Of a stretch of 64,000 nucleotides of DNA, positions 25,451 through 33,711 are shown one piece after another. Below the pieces are notes generated by a model, which saw only the letters and a list, made by a program, of their open reading frames with translations, made no database searches and was not told where the DNA came from. Where the stretch lies: assembly GCA_029821735.1 (NCBI GenBank), contig JALGSU010000003.1, positions 1 to 64,000 on the forward strand, read 5' to 3'. Made by a program: the position numbers and the translations under genes. The first letter of the stretch is position 1; each line of letters starts with the position of its first letter. Source of the stretch: Candidatus Zipacnadia bacterium (lineage in GTDB: Bacteria > Armatimonadota > Zipacnadia > Zipacnadales > UBA5352).

Positions 25451-26472
25451 GGTCGCGGGAGCCTCCATGGTGGCCGTTTGCGGAAGGGCGTGCGGAACTT
25501 GCGGGTCAGCCGATCGGTCTTTTCCAGATGCACCATGCACGCGCGCAGGCAGCCTCGCCCACCACACAGTGCCGAGTTGTAGCCCGCCGACGCCGGGTAG
25601 TACTTCCGCAGTATCCCTTGCGCCGCCAGCGTCTGTTCGGGCGTCAAGTTCGCTTCGCCGCGCAAAAGCGCGGCCGCGTCCACGCCCTCCAGTTCGTCGA
25701 AAGCGTTAAGTTCCAGGAACGGGTTGATCTCCTTGTTCGTCCCCATGTACCCGTGGAAGCAGTCCCATTCGTTGAGCTTGCCCCACTCCACGTCGTGCCC
25801 GGCCACGCTGATCTTCACGCTCTCTTCGGCGCTGATGCCGTTGACCGGACACTCGCGCACGCAGGACATGCATCGGTCGCACAGCGTCCCCGGCTCCATG
25901 ATCGGGTCCGGCTCCAGCGGCGCGTCCGTGAGCATGAAAGCAAAGCGCTGGCGCGGCCCGAACTCGGGTGTCAGGAAGACCTTGCTCCAGCCGATCTCCC
26001 CCATCCCGCAGATGAACGCCGCGATGCGGAACTGGAACATCACGTCCGGCGCAGGCCGGCCTTCCGCCACCGGCTCGCTGAACCGGATCGTCCGACCCAC
26101 CCGCCACGACTCCTCGGGGTCGTCGGTTATGTCCGAGGTCGTCCGCCTCCCGCCGGCGTTGCGGAACGCCGCACCCTCCCAGCCATCGTCCTCCAGCATG
26201 CAGGCCAGTTCGTGCAGGACCGTCGGCGCGTACACTTCGTTGATATTGGAGTAGCCCATCGAAGGATATTGGTAGAACTGCGTGCCCTCCTCGATGCCGC
26301 GCAGATACCCCCGTGCGATGCGGAAGCCCAGGCCGATGATCGCCTGCGCTTCCGGGAAGATATGGCGCGGGTCTGCGTTGGCGGGCGCGCCCTCGAATCG
26401 GTCCATCGAGCCGATCCCGACGATATCAGCACCCATCGCCTTCGCGGCTTCCTTGACTGACTCAGACGTGAT
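25447..26472 (-). CDS. 4Fe-4S reductive-dehalogenase/QueG-like protein (copy 1)
   Basis: A 341-residue iron-sulfur protein related to epoxyqueuosine reductase and reductive dehalogenases, without a Tat signal. It opens with the AKAMGADIVGIG motif shared by all three copies here, carries one ferredoxin-type site CDRCMSCVRECP, and has a second cysteine pair CGGRGCLRACMVH near the C-terminus. The GTG at 26472 follows GGGAGAGG by 9 nt and aligns with the start of copy 2. This copy is the most divergent of the three. It overlaps the U32-like gene downstream. A redox role on a cofactor or xenobiotic is inferred from family only. Confidence 0.8.
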   Translation of the reverse strand: MTSESVKEAAKAMGADIVGIGSMDRFEGAPANADPRHIFPEAQAIIGLGFRIARGYLRGIEEGTQFYQYPSMGYSNINEVYAPTVLHELACMLEDDGWEGAAFRNAGGRRTTSDITDDPEESWRVGRTIRFSEPVAEGRPAPDVMFQFRIAAFICGMGEIGWSKVFLTPEFGPRQRFAFMLTDAPLEPDPIMEPGTLCDRCMSCVRECPVNGISAEESVKISVAGHDVEWGKLNEWDCFHGYMGTNKEINPFLELNAFDELEGVDAAALLRGEANLTPEQTLAAQGILRKYYPASAGYNSALCGGRGCLRACMVHLEKTDRLTRKFRTPFRKRPPWRLPRP

Positions 26473-26515
26473 CACAGTTCGTGTCCTCTCCCGCATCGCT
26501 GGCATCGAGTGGAGC

Positions 26516-27493
26516 TTACTCTCCGGGCACCGCGAACGGCTCGGCCGACCAGTCCACTGACCAGAGCTTCTTGCGCCGGAAGGGCGTCTGGAACTTGTTG
26601 CCCAGCTTGCCCTGCTCTTCGAGGTGGATCATGCACGCGCGCATGCAGCCCTTGGACCCGCTGATGCCCTCACCGTTGATGTAGATGTTGTTCGGCTTGC
26701 GGGCGAACGGGGAGGTGGGGCCGGGCTTGGCATCAGTGCGGTTCGGGAAATACTCGCCGGTCTCGCCCTCCTCCGTGAATACTCCGCCGCGGAAGCCCGT
26801 GGTGCACTTGGGCAGGTCGATGTCATTCCACTCGACGTCAACGCCGCCGAGGTTGATCTTGACGGACTTGTCCGTCGAGATCGCCCCGGTCGGACACTCC
26901 TTCGCACACAACATGCACTTGTCGCACAGCGTGCCCGGCTCCATGATCGGGTCGGGCTCAAGCTCCGCCTCGGTCATCAGCACGCCGAACCGCTGACGCG
27001 GACCAAACTGTGGTGTGAGCATCATCTTGCTCCAGCCAATCTCCCCGAGGCCACACAGGAATGCCGCGATCCGCAGGTGGACCATCACGTCCGGCGCTGG
27101 CTTACCTTCTGCGACCGGGCGGCTCATGCCGGTGCGCGGCACACCGTCGTTGCCGATCGCGCGCCACGGACTCAGGTGCCCGAGCGGAATGGCCTCGTGC
27201 CCAAAGTCTTCGATGAACTTCGCCAGATTGATCATGGTCATGGGGATGTACAGGAAGTTCAGCCCGCCGTAGCCCATCGACGAGTAGTTCGAAAAGAACG
27301 TGCCCTCTTCGATGCCGCGCAGACTGCCGCGCATCACGCGGAAACCCATGGCGATGATCGACTTTGCCTCAGGCATGATGAAGCGCGGGTCCATCTGCAC
27401 CGGCGCGCCTTCCCAGCGGTCCGGCGTCCCGATCCCGACCATGTCCGCGCCCATGGCTTTCGCGGCCTGCTTGACCTTCTCGGCTGTCAACAT
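26516..27493 (-). CDS. 4Fe-4S reductive-dehalogenase/QueG-like protein (copy 2)
   Basis: A 325-residue paralogue of copy 1, starting at MLTAEKVKQAAKAMG after GAGAGG with 8-nt spacing. Motifs: a single 4Fe-4S site CDKCMLCAKECPTGAI, conserved FGPRQRFGVLMTEAELEPDPIMEPG just before it, and SGSKGCMRACMIHLEEQG near the end. No Tat signal or membrane segment, so it should be cytoplasmic. It is very close to the broken copy 3 (28211-29172), even at DNA level in the last 100 bp, which points to a recent duplication. Confidence 0.82.
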   Translation of the reverse strand: MLTAEKVKQAAKAMGADMVGIGTPDRWEGAPVQMDPRFIMPEAKSIIAMGFRVMRGSLRGIEEGTFFSNYSSMGYGGLNFLYIPMTMINLAKFIEDFGHEAIPLGHLSPWRAIGNDGVPRTGMSRPVAEGKPAPDVMVHLRIAAFLCGLGEIGWSKMMLTPQFGPRQRFGVLMTEAELEPDPIMEPGTLCDKCMLCAKECPTGAISTDKSVKINLGGVDVEWNDIDLPKCTTGFRGGVFTEEGETGEYFPNRTDAKPGPTSPFARKPNNIYINGEGISGSKGCMRACMIHLEEQGKLGNKFQTPFRRKKLWSVDWSAEPFAVPGE

Positions 27494-27611
27494 GCTATCG
27501 GCCTCTCTTGCGTGACATGTCCTTCCGTGCCCGTACGCGTGCGAGGGCCACGCGCGAACGCGACCGCTCACGCGTGGCCTGCGGGTGCAAGCCCGTCACA
27601 CTCCGCTGCGA

Positions 27612-28139
27612 CTACCAGCCTTTGCTGTAGGAAACGTTGGCGTAAAAGCCGTTCGCTTCCGCAAACCCGAAGATGTCCTCAGACCCGAAGTCAGCGCCAA
27701 CCTGCACGCCAAACCCGCCGTCGAAGTCGGCGCCGCCATACACGCGAGCGCCGATGGCACTGTCATCGGCCCCGTTGTCATACACGAACCACGTGCCGCC
27801 AAGACCCAGGTAGGGCTGGTAGTTGTTGCGCGCCGCCAGCCACACCTCATAGGCAAGCACCAGACCGTAGCGCTGCTCGATACCTGCGAGGCCCTTCGAG
27901 GCGGGGCTCGCCACGCCCGGCAGGTCGATCTTTGCCCACTCGCCACCAAGAGTGACAGCGCCCTGGCCCACGGGGTAGACGTAGTCCAGCCCGACGCCCC
28001 AGCCGTCCTCAAAATCGCCCATGTCAAAGTAGCCGCCGCGAAGGCGCCACGTCGGATCGGCAGTGTCCGCGTCAAACTGTGCAAACGCCGTGCACGACAC
28101 CAGCAGTACCATCAGCCCAACGACGATCAGAGTTCGCAT
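27612..28139 (-). CDS. Outer-membrane beta-barrel protein
   Basis: A 175-residue protein with a signal peptide (MRTLIVVGLMVLLVSCTAFA, cleaved before QFDAD) and an eight-strand-like barrel rich in Gly, Tyr and Phe (WRLRGGYFDMGDFEDGWGVGLDYVYPV, YQPYLGLGGTWFVYD, GFYANVSYSKGW). The size fits small OmpA/OmpW-like barrels. The ATG at 28139 follows GGGAGG by 9 nt. It sits between two copies of the Fe-S protein, perhaps because duplication moved them around it. An outer-membrane protein supports a diderm envelope. Confidence 0.75.
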   Translation of the reverse strand: MRTLIVVGLMVLLVSCTAFAQFDADTADPTWRLRGGYFDMGDFEDGWGVGLDYVYPVGQGAVTLGGEWAKIDLPGVASPASKGLAGIEQRYGLVLAYEVWLAARNNYQPYLGLGGTWFVYDNGADDSAIGARVYGGADFDGGFGVQVGADFGSEDIFGFAEANGFYANVSYSKGW

Positions 28140-28210
28140 CAATACAGGCCTCCCTATCATGTCACGAACCACGTTCACTCACTTCTCGGTGCATCACTGG
28201 CGGTCTGCCC

Positions 28211-29172
28211 TCAGCTCCCCGCGCTCTCCGGAAGACCAGCCGACCAGTCCACTGACCAGAGCTTCTTGCGGCGGAACGGCGTCTGGAACTTGTTGCCGAG
28301 CTTGCCCTGCTCTTCCAGGTGGATCATGCACGCCCGAGTGCAGCCCTTCGAGCCCGCAATTGCCTGGCCATGTTCGTAGATGGTGTTGGGCTTGCGCGCA
28401 AACGGTGACACCGTTCCGGGCGCCACATCATCCCGGTCGGGCAAATACTCGCCCGTCTCACCGTCCTCGAGAATCTCGCCGCCCCGGAAATACACGTTGC
28501 AGCGCTTGGTATCCACGTCCGCCCACTCCACGTCATGCCCCGCCAGGTTGACCTTGATATTTCGCTCAGTGGGGATGCACCCGCCCGGGCATTCCTGCAC
28601 GCACAGCATGCACTGATCGCACAGCGTGCCCTGCTCCATGATCGGGTCCGGCTCAAGCTCCGCCTCGGTCATCATCACCGCCAGGCGCTGACGCGGCCCG
28701 AAGGTCGGTGTCAGCAGCATCTTCGAGTGCCCGATCTCCCCCAGCCCACACAGGAATGCGGCGATGCGCAGGTGCACCATCACGTCCGGCTCGGGCTTCC
28801 CGGGCTCGACGGGCCGGCTCCGGTGACGCGCGTTCCCCTCATTGTCGATGGCTCGCCACGGGCTCAGGTGCCCCAGGGGGATGGCCTCATAGCCATAGTC
28901 CTCGATGAACTTGGCCAGATTGATCATGGTCATCGGCATATACATCCAGTTCAGCCCGACGAGTAATTCGAGAAGAACGTGCCCTCTTCGATGCCGCGCA
29001 GACTGCCGCGCATGACCCGGAACCCGAACGCGATAATCGACTTCGCTTCCGGCATGATGAAGCGCGGGTCCATTTGCACGGGCGCCCCGTCCCAGCGATC
29101 AGGGGTGCCGATGCCGACCAAGTCCGCGCCCATGGCTTTCGCGGCTTGCTTGACTTTCTCTGCGGTGAGTAT
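28211..29172 (-). pseudogene. 4Fe-4S reductive-dehalogenase/QueG-like protein (copy 3), broken
   Basis: A near-full-length relative of copy 2 with two defects. First, the expected ATG is ATA (29170-29172), 9 nt after a good GAGGAG site. Second, about 13 nt are missing near 28955, where copy 2 reads SNYSSMGYGGLNFLY; here SNYSSG is followed by a stop in frame, and MYMPMTMINLAKF resumes in another frame. The 3' part is otherwise intact, including CDQCMLCVQECPGGCI and the SGSKGCTRACMIH block. In the original layout it would have followed the oxidoreductase gene now at 30652, before the AlbA-type gene was inserted. Confidence 0.8.
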
Positions 29173-29197
29173 CGCGATCGACTCCTCTTGTCAAGTG

Positions 29198-29237
29198 TGC
29201 GTCATTCAGCGATTCAACCACAAATCTATCGGCCGCG
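29198..29237. repeat. Left 40-bp direct repeat (attachment-site-like)
   Basis: This matches 30644-30683 at 38 of 40 positions. Read on the minus strand it recodes the last residues RPIDLWLNR and stop of the oxidoreductase at 30652-31734, with one synonymous change. It lies 26 bp upstream of broken copy 3. Confidence 0.85.
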
Positions 29238-29283
29238 AACTGTACTACACCGATCATCCCGAAGTTAAGCTCGCAGGCCCCAA

Positions 29284-30651
29284 CTACCGCTCGGGTGCCC
29301 CAGAGCGTCCATACAGGCAGTAATCGAGGACTCGCACAACAGTCTTTGCACGGTTGTTGCTCGCGTCCCTCAATACCAACTCAACGAGTGCTTCCAGCCG
29401 CTGTTCCAGAAGTGCATCTGGACGTCTGATATCAATCTCCATGACGCCGCCCGGTACGGGCACTCGATGCGTCTTCGGCTTGTCATACTTGTCCGCACGC
29501 ACCGGTTCACTTCGGGCGTTGTCCTTGCCGCGATACTCATCCGTGTAACGGCCCGGGAACTTGAGCATGAGCGCCAAATAGGCGGTCCGTCTGCTGTTGA
29601 AGTCGCGGCAATTGTCCAGTACTTCATGACACACGGCTTCGAATACTTCGAGATCAAGCCGCCGCCCCCAGTAGAACGGCGGGGCGTTGCACCACAGAGC
29701 CGCCAAAAACAGGAACCTCAGACAGTCGTCGTCAACGTTGATCGTGCGGCGTGCAGCATACCAGCTGTAGACTTTCTTGTTCTGGGGCAACAAACTGTCG
29801 TTCTGCCATGTCTGGTAGTCATACGCGATCTGAAAGTTGACTTGCCCGACTGGGGCAGCATCGATGCTGACGACCCCGTCTGCCGACTCACCACCTACTG
29901 CCAGTCGCACTGGCCTTGCCAACTCGTACTCGCGATCGCCAGAGGCGACTATCCGGCCCAGGGACTTCGCCGGACGGTCCACAACACCCTTGAGCGCACC
30001 GAGAACGTCCTTGCCGTATTCCTTCAGCATGCGCGACAGAGCACTATTCAGTCGGACCGGCGTCATGTGAACCGTCTGGCCACTAAGGCGATAGGGAATT
30101 TCGCCCTCCCGAAAGACAAACTTGACTATTTTCTTGCCACCGTCTTTCTCGTGGGACCACTTCCCATCCTTCTTGGCCACGTGAAGCATGTATGTTGAGC
30201 GCGGCACGCAGACCACAACGAACCGGAGCCCCCCTTCCTCTACGGCGAAGGCGAGTAGGTCGTCCTTCGACGGCTCAAAGTGGTTGCTAAAGCACTGCAC
30301 GATATTCGCCGGCTCGCTCAACCAGCGAAATGCCTCCTCACATATGCCCACTCGCCTCCCCGTGCCGTTCTCGACCCCGTATACGATGAACCCACCTTCG
30401 CGATTTGACATTCCTGCAGCGTGCCTGATGAGTTCTAACTTGTCCTCTTGCGTGAGTGCGCTGCTCTTCCCCTTGTTGTCCAGATGCATGGACTCCGTGG
30501 GGCAGCCGATCACCGCTCGTGCGGTTGCCTCGGTGAAGTCGTTCCTCTTGGCCAACGAGCCCGGGTCGAGCGCTGCCTCCATCACTGTCGCCCCATCACG
30601 ATGTGCCCGTATTGAGCTACCCGCTCCTCGGTTGAGGGAAATATGCGTCAT
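29284..30651 (-). CDS. AlbA/Schlafen-type putative DNA-binding protein
   Basis: A 455-residue protein. Around residues 54-97 it matches the AlbA_2 (divergent AAA-4, Schlafen-like) domain: ESMHLDNKGKSSALTQEDK, then MSNREGGFIVYGVENGTG, the usual E-x3-L-D and N-x-E-G-G-x-I-x-x-G-V signature. The C-terminal 300 residues are unrecognised. Such proteins occur as regulators and as cargo of mobile or defence loci. The ATG at 30651 falls inside the right 40-bp repeat, directly after the stop of the oxidoreductase gene; an internal ATG at 30582 is an alternative. The protein is lysine- and asparagine-richer than its neighbours, fitting recent acquisition. Confidence 0.7.
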   Translation of the reverse strand: MTHISLNRGAGSSIRAHRDGATVMEAALDPGSLAKRNDFTEATARAVIGCPTESMHLDNKGKSSALTQEDKLELIRHAAGMSNREGGFIVYGVENGTGRRVGICEEAFRWLSEPANIVQCFSNHFEPSKDDLLAFAVEEGGLRFVVVCVPRSTYMLHVAKKDGKWSHEKDGGKKIVKFVFREGEIPYRLSGQTVHMTPVRLNSALSRMLKEYGKDVLGALKGVVDRPAKSLGRIVASGDREYELARPVRLAVGGESADGVVSIDAAPVGQVNFQIAYDYQTWQNDSLLPQNKKVYSWYAARRTINVDDDCLRFLFLAALWCNAPPFYWGRRLDLEVFEAVCHEVLDNCRDFNSRRTAYLALMLKFPGRYTDEYRGKDNARSEPVRADKYDKPKTHRVPVPGGVMEIDIRRPDALLEQRLEALVELVLRDASNNRAKTVVRVLDYCLYGRSGAPER

Positions 30652-30683
30652 TCAGCGATTAAGCCACAAATCTATCGGCCGCG
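30644..30683. repeat. Right 40-bp direct repeat (attachment-site-like)
   Basis: This is the native 3' end of the oxidoreductase gene, including its stop codon, and also supplies the ATG of the AlbA-type gene. It differs from the left copy at only two positions. Confidence 0.85.
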
Positions 30684-31734
30684 CTTCCGCCGGCGGCGCG
30701 AACGGCAACTCCACCTTGCAGCCGGTCCCCGCCGACTCATACGCCGCCATGGTAATCTGCATCACTATCCGGCCGTCTTCGCCCGTCTCCAGCGGCTCCT
30801 CCAACCCCGCGACGCAGTTGGCGAAATGCTGCATCTCCTGCGGGAAGCCGTAGTTCCAAGCTTCCTCGAACATGGTGAAAGACCAGCCCCTTGTCGTGCT
30901 GGCCTTTTCCACCGCGTAATCATACCCCTGCTCGGAATACGTTTCAAGCGAACTGCCGCGCAGCAGGTCCGCGAAGATCACACCCTCTGACCCGTATATC
31001 TCCGCGCGATCCTCCATGCCGCCCTTCTTGATCCACGACTCCTCCGCCATTCCGCGCGCGCCGCCCTCAAACTCCACAATGATGATCGCGTCATCATCAC
31101 CGCGCGTCTTGTCGGCATGCACATACGTCCCCATATCGGCGTACACGCTCACCGCCTCGGGCTTGTCCAGCATCCAGCGGAAGAACTCGAAGCCGTGGCA
31201 GCCCATGTCCAGCGTCACCCCGCCGCCGGAGCGTTCGACGTCCCAGAACCACTCCGCATGTGGGCCGTCGTGCTTCTCACATTGCTTGAGCAGATGCAGC
31301 GCGCCCACCGCCCCCGCGTCCACAAGCTGCTTGGCGCGCACATACTTCGGCGCAAAGCACAGTTCCTCGGCATACATCAGCAGCACGCCCGCCGATGCGC
31401 ACGCATCGATCATGCGGTCAGCCTCTGCCATCGTGGTGCACAGCGGCTTCTCGCAGATCACGTGCTTGCCCGCATCCGCCGCGTCGCAGCATGCCTGGCA
31501 GTGCAGGTAGTTCGGCAGCGCCAGCACCACCACATCGACCTCATCGAGCTCCAGCAGCGCGCGATAGTCGGTAAACCACTGGGCGATGCCGTGCCGGCCG
31601 GCGAAATCGCTCACATGCGCCTCGGTGGGCGACGCCACCGCGACGATCTCGGCATTAGGGATGCCAGCGAACGATTCGGCATGGATTTCGGCCACGAACT
31701 GCGACCCGATCATCCCGACGCCAACCTTGTCCAT
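30652..31734 (-). CDS. Gfo/Idh/MocA family oxidoreductase
   Basis: A 360-residue NAD(P)-dependent dehydrogenase. N-terminal Rossmann domain: VGVGMIGSQFVAEIH, then VVVLALPNYLH and the family EKP motif in HVICEKPLCTTMAEAD, whose Lys is catalytic. The C-terminal alpha/beta domain has GGGVTLDMGCHGFEFFRWML with the conserved Asp and His. The ATG at 31734 is preceded by GAGGAGG with 5-nt spacing and is better than 31773. The final nine residues lie in the right 40-bp repeat. Substrate is probably a sugar or inositol derivative; not determined. Confidence 0.9.
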   Translation of the reverse strand: MDKVGVGMIGSQFVAEIHAESFAGIPNAEIVAVASPTEAHVSDFAGRHGIAQWFTDYRALLELDEVDVVVLALPNYLHCQACCDAADAGKHVICEKPLCTTMAEADRMIDACASAGVLLMYAEELCFAPKYVRAKQLVDAGAVGALHLLKQCEKHDGPHAEWFWDVERSGGGVTLDMGCHGFEFFRWMLDKPEAVSVYADMGTYVHADKTRGDDDAIIIVEFEGGARGMAEESWIKKGGMEDRAEIYGSEGVIFADLLRGSSLETYSEQGYDYAVEKASTTRGWSFTMFEEAWNYGFPQEMQHFANCVAGLEEPLETGEDGRIVMQITMAAYESAGTGCKVELPFAPPAEARPIDLWLNR

Positions 31735-31868
31735 ATCGGCCTCCTCGCGCGAGCCCTCCTGCGACCTGGGCAACTTCCGCTGTAGGTTCGCCTGTCAGCG
31801 CGATTATCCTGCGGGCCGGATGCGTCCGGCGGACCCGCCTCACCCTTCCTCACACCCCCCTGCAGTGG

Positions 31869-31874
31869 TATAAT
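31869..31874 (+). promoter_or_regulatory. Extended -10 promoter element before the PBP4-like gene
   Basis: TGG-TATAAT forms an extended -10 only 12 nt before the ATG at 31886; the -35 region (TTCCTC) is poor. Transcription would start near 31881, leaving a leader of about 5 nt, so the mRNA may be almost leaderless. Confidence 0.5.
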
Positions 31875-31885
31875 GCCGGAACTTC

Positions 31886-32746
31886 ATGATACGGTGCCAT
31901 CACGCGATCATCGCCGCTGTCGTGGCGGCTCTCTGGACGCTGACCTGCCAGCCAGTGGTCTGTGCCGACCCGCTGCGCGAGTTGCAGAACGAGCTCGCGG
32001 GCTACCTGGCACACCCATCGTTGGCAGGTGCGACCGTGGGCTTCGAGGCCAGATCCCTCACGGCCGGCGAGACCCTCATGGTGCGCAACGCCAACCGGGC
32101 ATTTCTGCCCGCCTCCAACCAGAAGCTGGTGACGGTGGCGACGGCCTTCGAGCTGCTCGGTGGCGAGCATCAGTGCAACGTGGCCCTCGCCGGGCCGGAT
32201 GGCGACCGCTCACTGACCGCGGTCGCACGGCGCATCCTTAAGCCGAGTGACAACGATCTGGCGGAGACGCTGCTCGTCTATCTGCCGGTCGCAACTGGCC
32301 GCCGTGATCTCTCGCCAGAGGCGCTGGCAGCCGAAACCTGGGCAGAGCGCGGCCTGTTCGTCGGTGACATGAACTGGCAGGACGGCTCCGGCCTGTCGCG
32401 AAGGGACCTGATGACGCCCGCCTTCACCACGCGCCTGCTTGGCTGGATGCTTCGCGAGAGCCGCTGGTCCGCCGAATTTCTCGACGCGCTGCCCGAGGCG
32501 GGCGTGGACGGCACACTCCGCTGGCGCATGCGCGGAACGGCCGCGCAAAGTCGCGTGCGTGCGAAGACCGGGACGCTCACCGGCGTCAGCGCGCTTTCGG
32601 GCTACGCGATCAGTGCTGACGGCGAGGTCATTGTTTTCAGCATCATGATGAACGATTTTACCTGCCCCGTGAGCCGCATGAGACGTTTGCAGGACCACAT
32701 ATGCATCGCACTCGCACAGTTCAGCCGGGCGGAGGAAGGGCCCTGA
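31886..32746 (+). CDS. Minimal PBP4-type D-Ala-D-Ala carboxypeptidase (peptidase S13)
   Basis: A 286-residue secreted protein with a signal peptide (about 1-27). The three serine-peptidase motifs are present: S77-x-x-K80 (PASNQKLVT), S121-D-N123 (LKPSDNDLAETLL) and K227-T-G (AKTGTLTGV). The usual S13 enzyme has a 150-residue domain inserted between the first two motifs; here they are only 40 residues apart, so that domain is missing. It should still trim or cleave peptidoglycan peptides in the periplasm, but specificity may differ. Its end overlaps the ABC ATPase start at 32701. Confidence 0.85.
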   Translation: MIRCHHAIIAAVVAALWTLTCQPVVCADPLRELQNELAGYLAHPSLAGATVGFEARSLTAGETLMVRNANRAFLPASNQKLVTVATAFELLGGEHQCNVALAGPDGDRSLTAVARRILKPSDNDLAETLLVYLPVATGRRDLSPEALAAETWAERGLFVGDMNWQDGSGLSRRDLMTPAFTTRLLGWMLRESRWSAEFLDALPEAGVDGTLRWRMRGTAAQSRVRAKTGTLTGVSALSGYAISADGEVIVFSIMMNDFTCPVSRMRRLQDHICIALAQFSRAEEGP

Positions 32747-33696
32747 GCGCAGAGGCGGTCATACAGACCGAGGGCTTGGTCAAGCGTTTCGGCAGGACGC
32801 CGGCCGTCGACGGCCTCGACCTGACCGTCCCGCGCGGGTCCATCTTCGGATTCCTGGGCCCCAATGGCGCCGGCAAAAGCACCACTATCCGCATGCTCAC
32901 CGGCCTGCTGCGCCCCAGCGGCGGCAGGGCCCAGGTGCTGGGCTACCCACTGGGCCAGCGGCTGCGCATCGGCAGCCGGATGGGCGCGCTCATCGAGGAA
33001 CCCGATCTCTACGGGCACCTCACCGCATGGCAGAACCTGCGCCTGCTCACCTCGCTGTCCGGGGGCGCGAAGCCCGCCGAACTGCACGAGGTGCTGGAGC
33101 GCGTTGGCCTCGCCGAGCACGCGCACCGTCGGGTGGCGACCTTCTCGCACGGGATGCGCCAACGCCTCGGAATCGCGCAGGCCCTCGTGCCCGCGCCAGA
33201 GCTGGTGATACTCGACGAGCCCGCCTCCGGGCTGGACCCGCAGGGGCTGGCCGACGTGCGCGATCTGATGCGTTCGCTCGCCGAGAGCGGCGTCACCATC
33301 TTCCTCTCCAGCCACCTGCTCACCGAGGTCGAGCAGCTCTGCACACAGGTCGCGCTAATCAGTCGCGGGAGAATCGTCACTCAGGGAACCCTCTCGGACC
33401 TCATCGGCGGCGATGGCGGGCTCACGCGAGTCGGCGTGGATGACATCGAGCGGGCCACCGAAGTGCTCCAGGCCCTGCCGGCGGGTCAGGTGGAAGTGCT
33501 GCCCGACCGGACGTTGCAGGTGTTCGTGCCGGGCATGGGTGCCGCGGACCTCAACGAAGTGCTCATCACCTCCGGGCTGCGCGTACACGAACTCACGCCC
33601 GCGCGCAGGACGCTCGAGAGCACTTACATGGATATCATGCGCCGATCAGAGCGGGATTCGACGGAACCGGCGGGCACGTCGGAGAGTCCTGATTAA
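32701..33696 (+). CDS. ABC transporter ATP-binding protein (exporter type)
   Basis: A 331-residue ATPase of the BcrA/NatA (ABC-2) type. Walker A is GPNGAGKST (53-61), the signature is degenerate (FSHGMRQRL instead of LSGGQ, common in this subgroup), Walker B is LVILDEPASGLDP, and the H-loop is LSSHLL. A C-terminal extension of about 100 residues ends in TPARRTLESTYMDIM, as in drug or polysaccharide exporters. The chosen ATG overlaps the peptidase gene by 46 bp; a later start near 32743, after GGAGGAAGGG, is possible. It pairs with the permease that follows 15 nt downstream. Confidence 0.88.
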   Translation: MHRTRTVQPGGGRALSAEAVIQTEGLVKRFGRTPAVDGLDLTVPRGSIFGFLGPNGAGKSTTIRMLTGLLRPSGGRAQVLGYPLGQRLRIGSRMGALIEEPDLYGHLTAWQNLRLLTSLSGGAKPAELHEVLERVGLAEHAHRRVATFSHGMRQRLGIAQALVPAPELVILDEPASGLDPQGLADVRDLMRSLAESGVTIFLSSHLLTEVEQLCTQVALISRGRIVTQGTLSDLIGGDGGLTRVGVDDIERATEVLQALPAGQVEVLPDRTLQVFVPGMGAADLNEVLITSGLRVHELTPARRTLESTYMDIMRRSERDSTEPAGTSESPD

Positions 33697-33711
33697 CGAA
33701 GGCCTGAGATA

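Larger units (their letters stand above)
29198..30683. mobile_element. Candidate single-gene insertion bounded by 40-bp direct repeats
   Basis: The 1.4-kb segment between the two 40-bp repeats contains only the AlbA/Schlafen-type gene and a short 5S-rRNA-like fragment. One repeat is the 3' end of a dehydrogenase gene and the other a displaced copy of it, the pattern left by site-specific integration into a gene end. No integrase or transposase is inside, so movement in trans, or a duplication event, must be considered. Base composition inside looks less GC-rich than the flanks. Confidence 0.5.
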
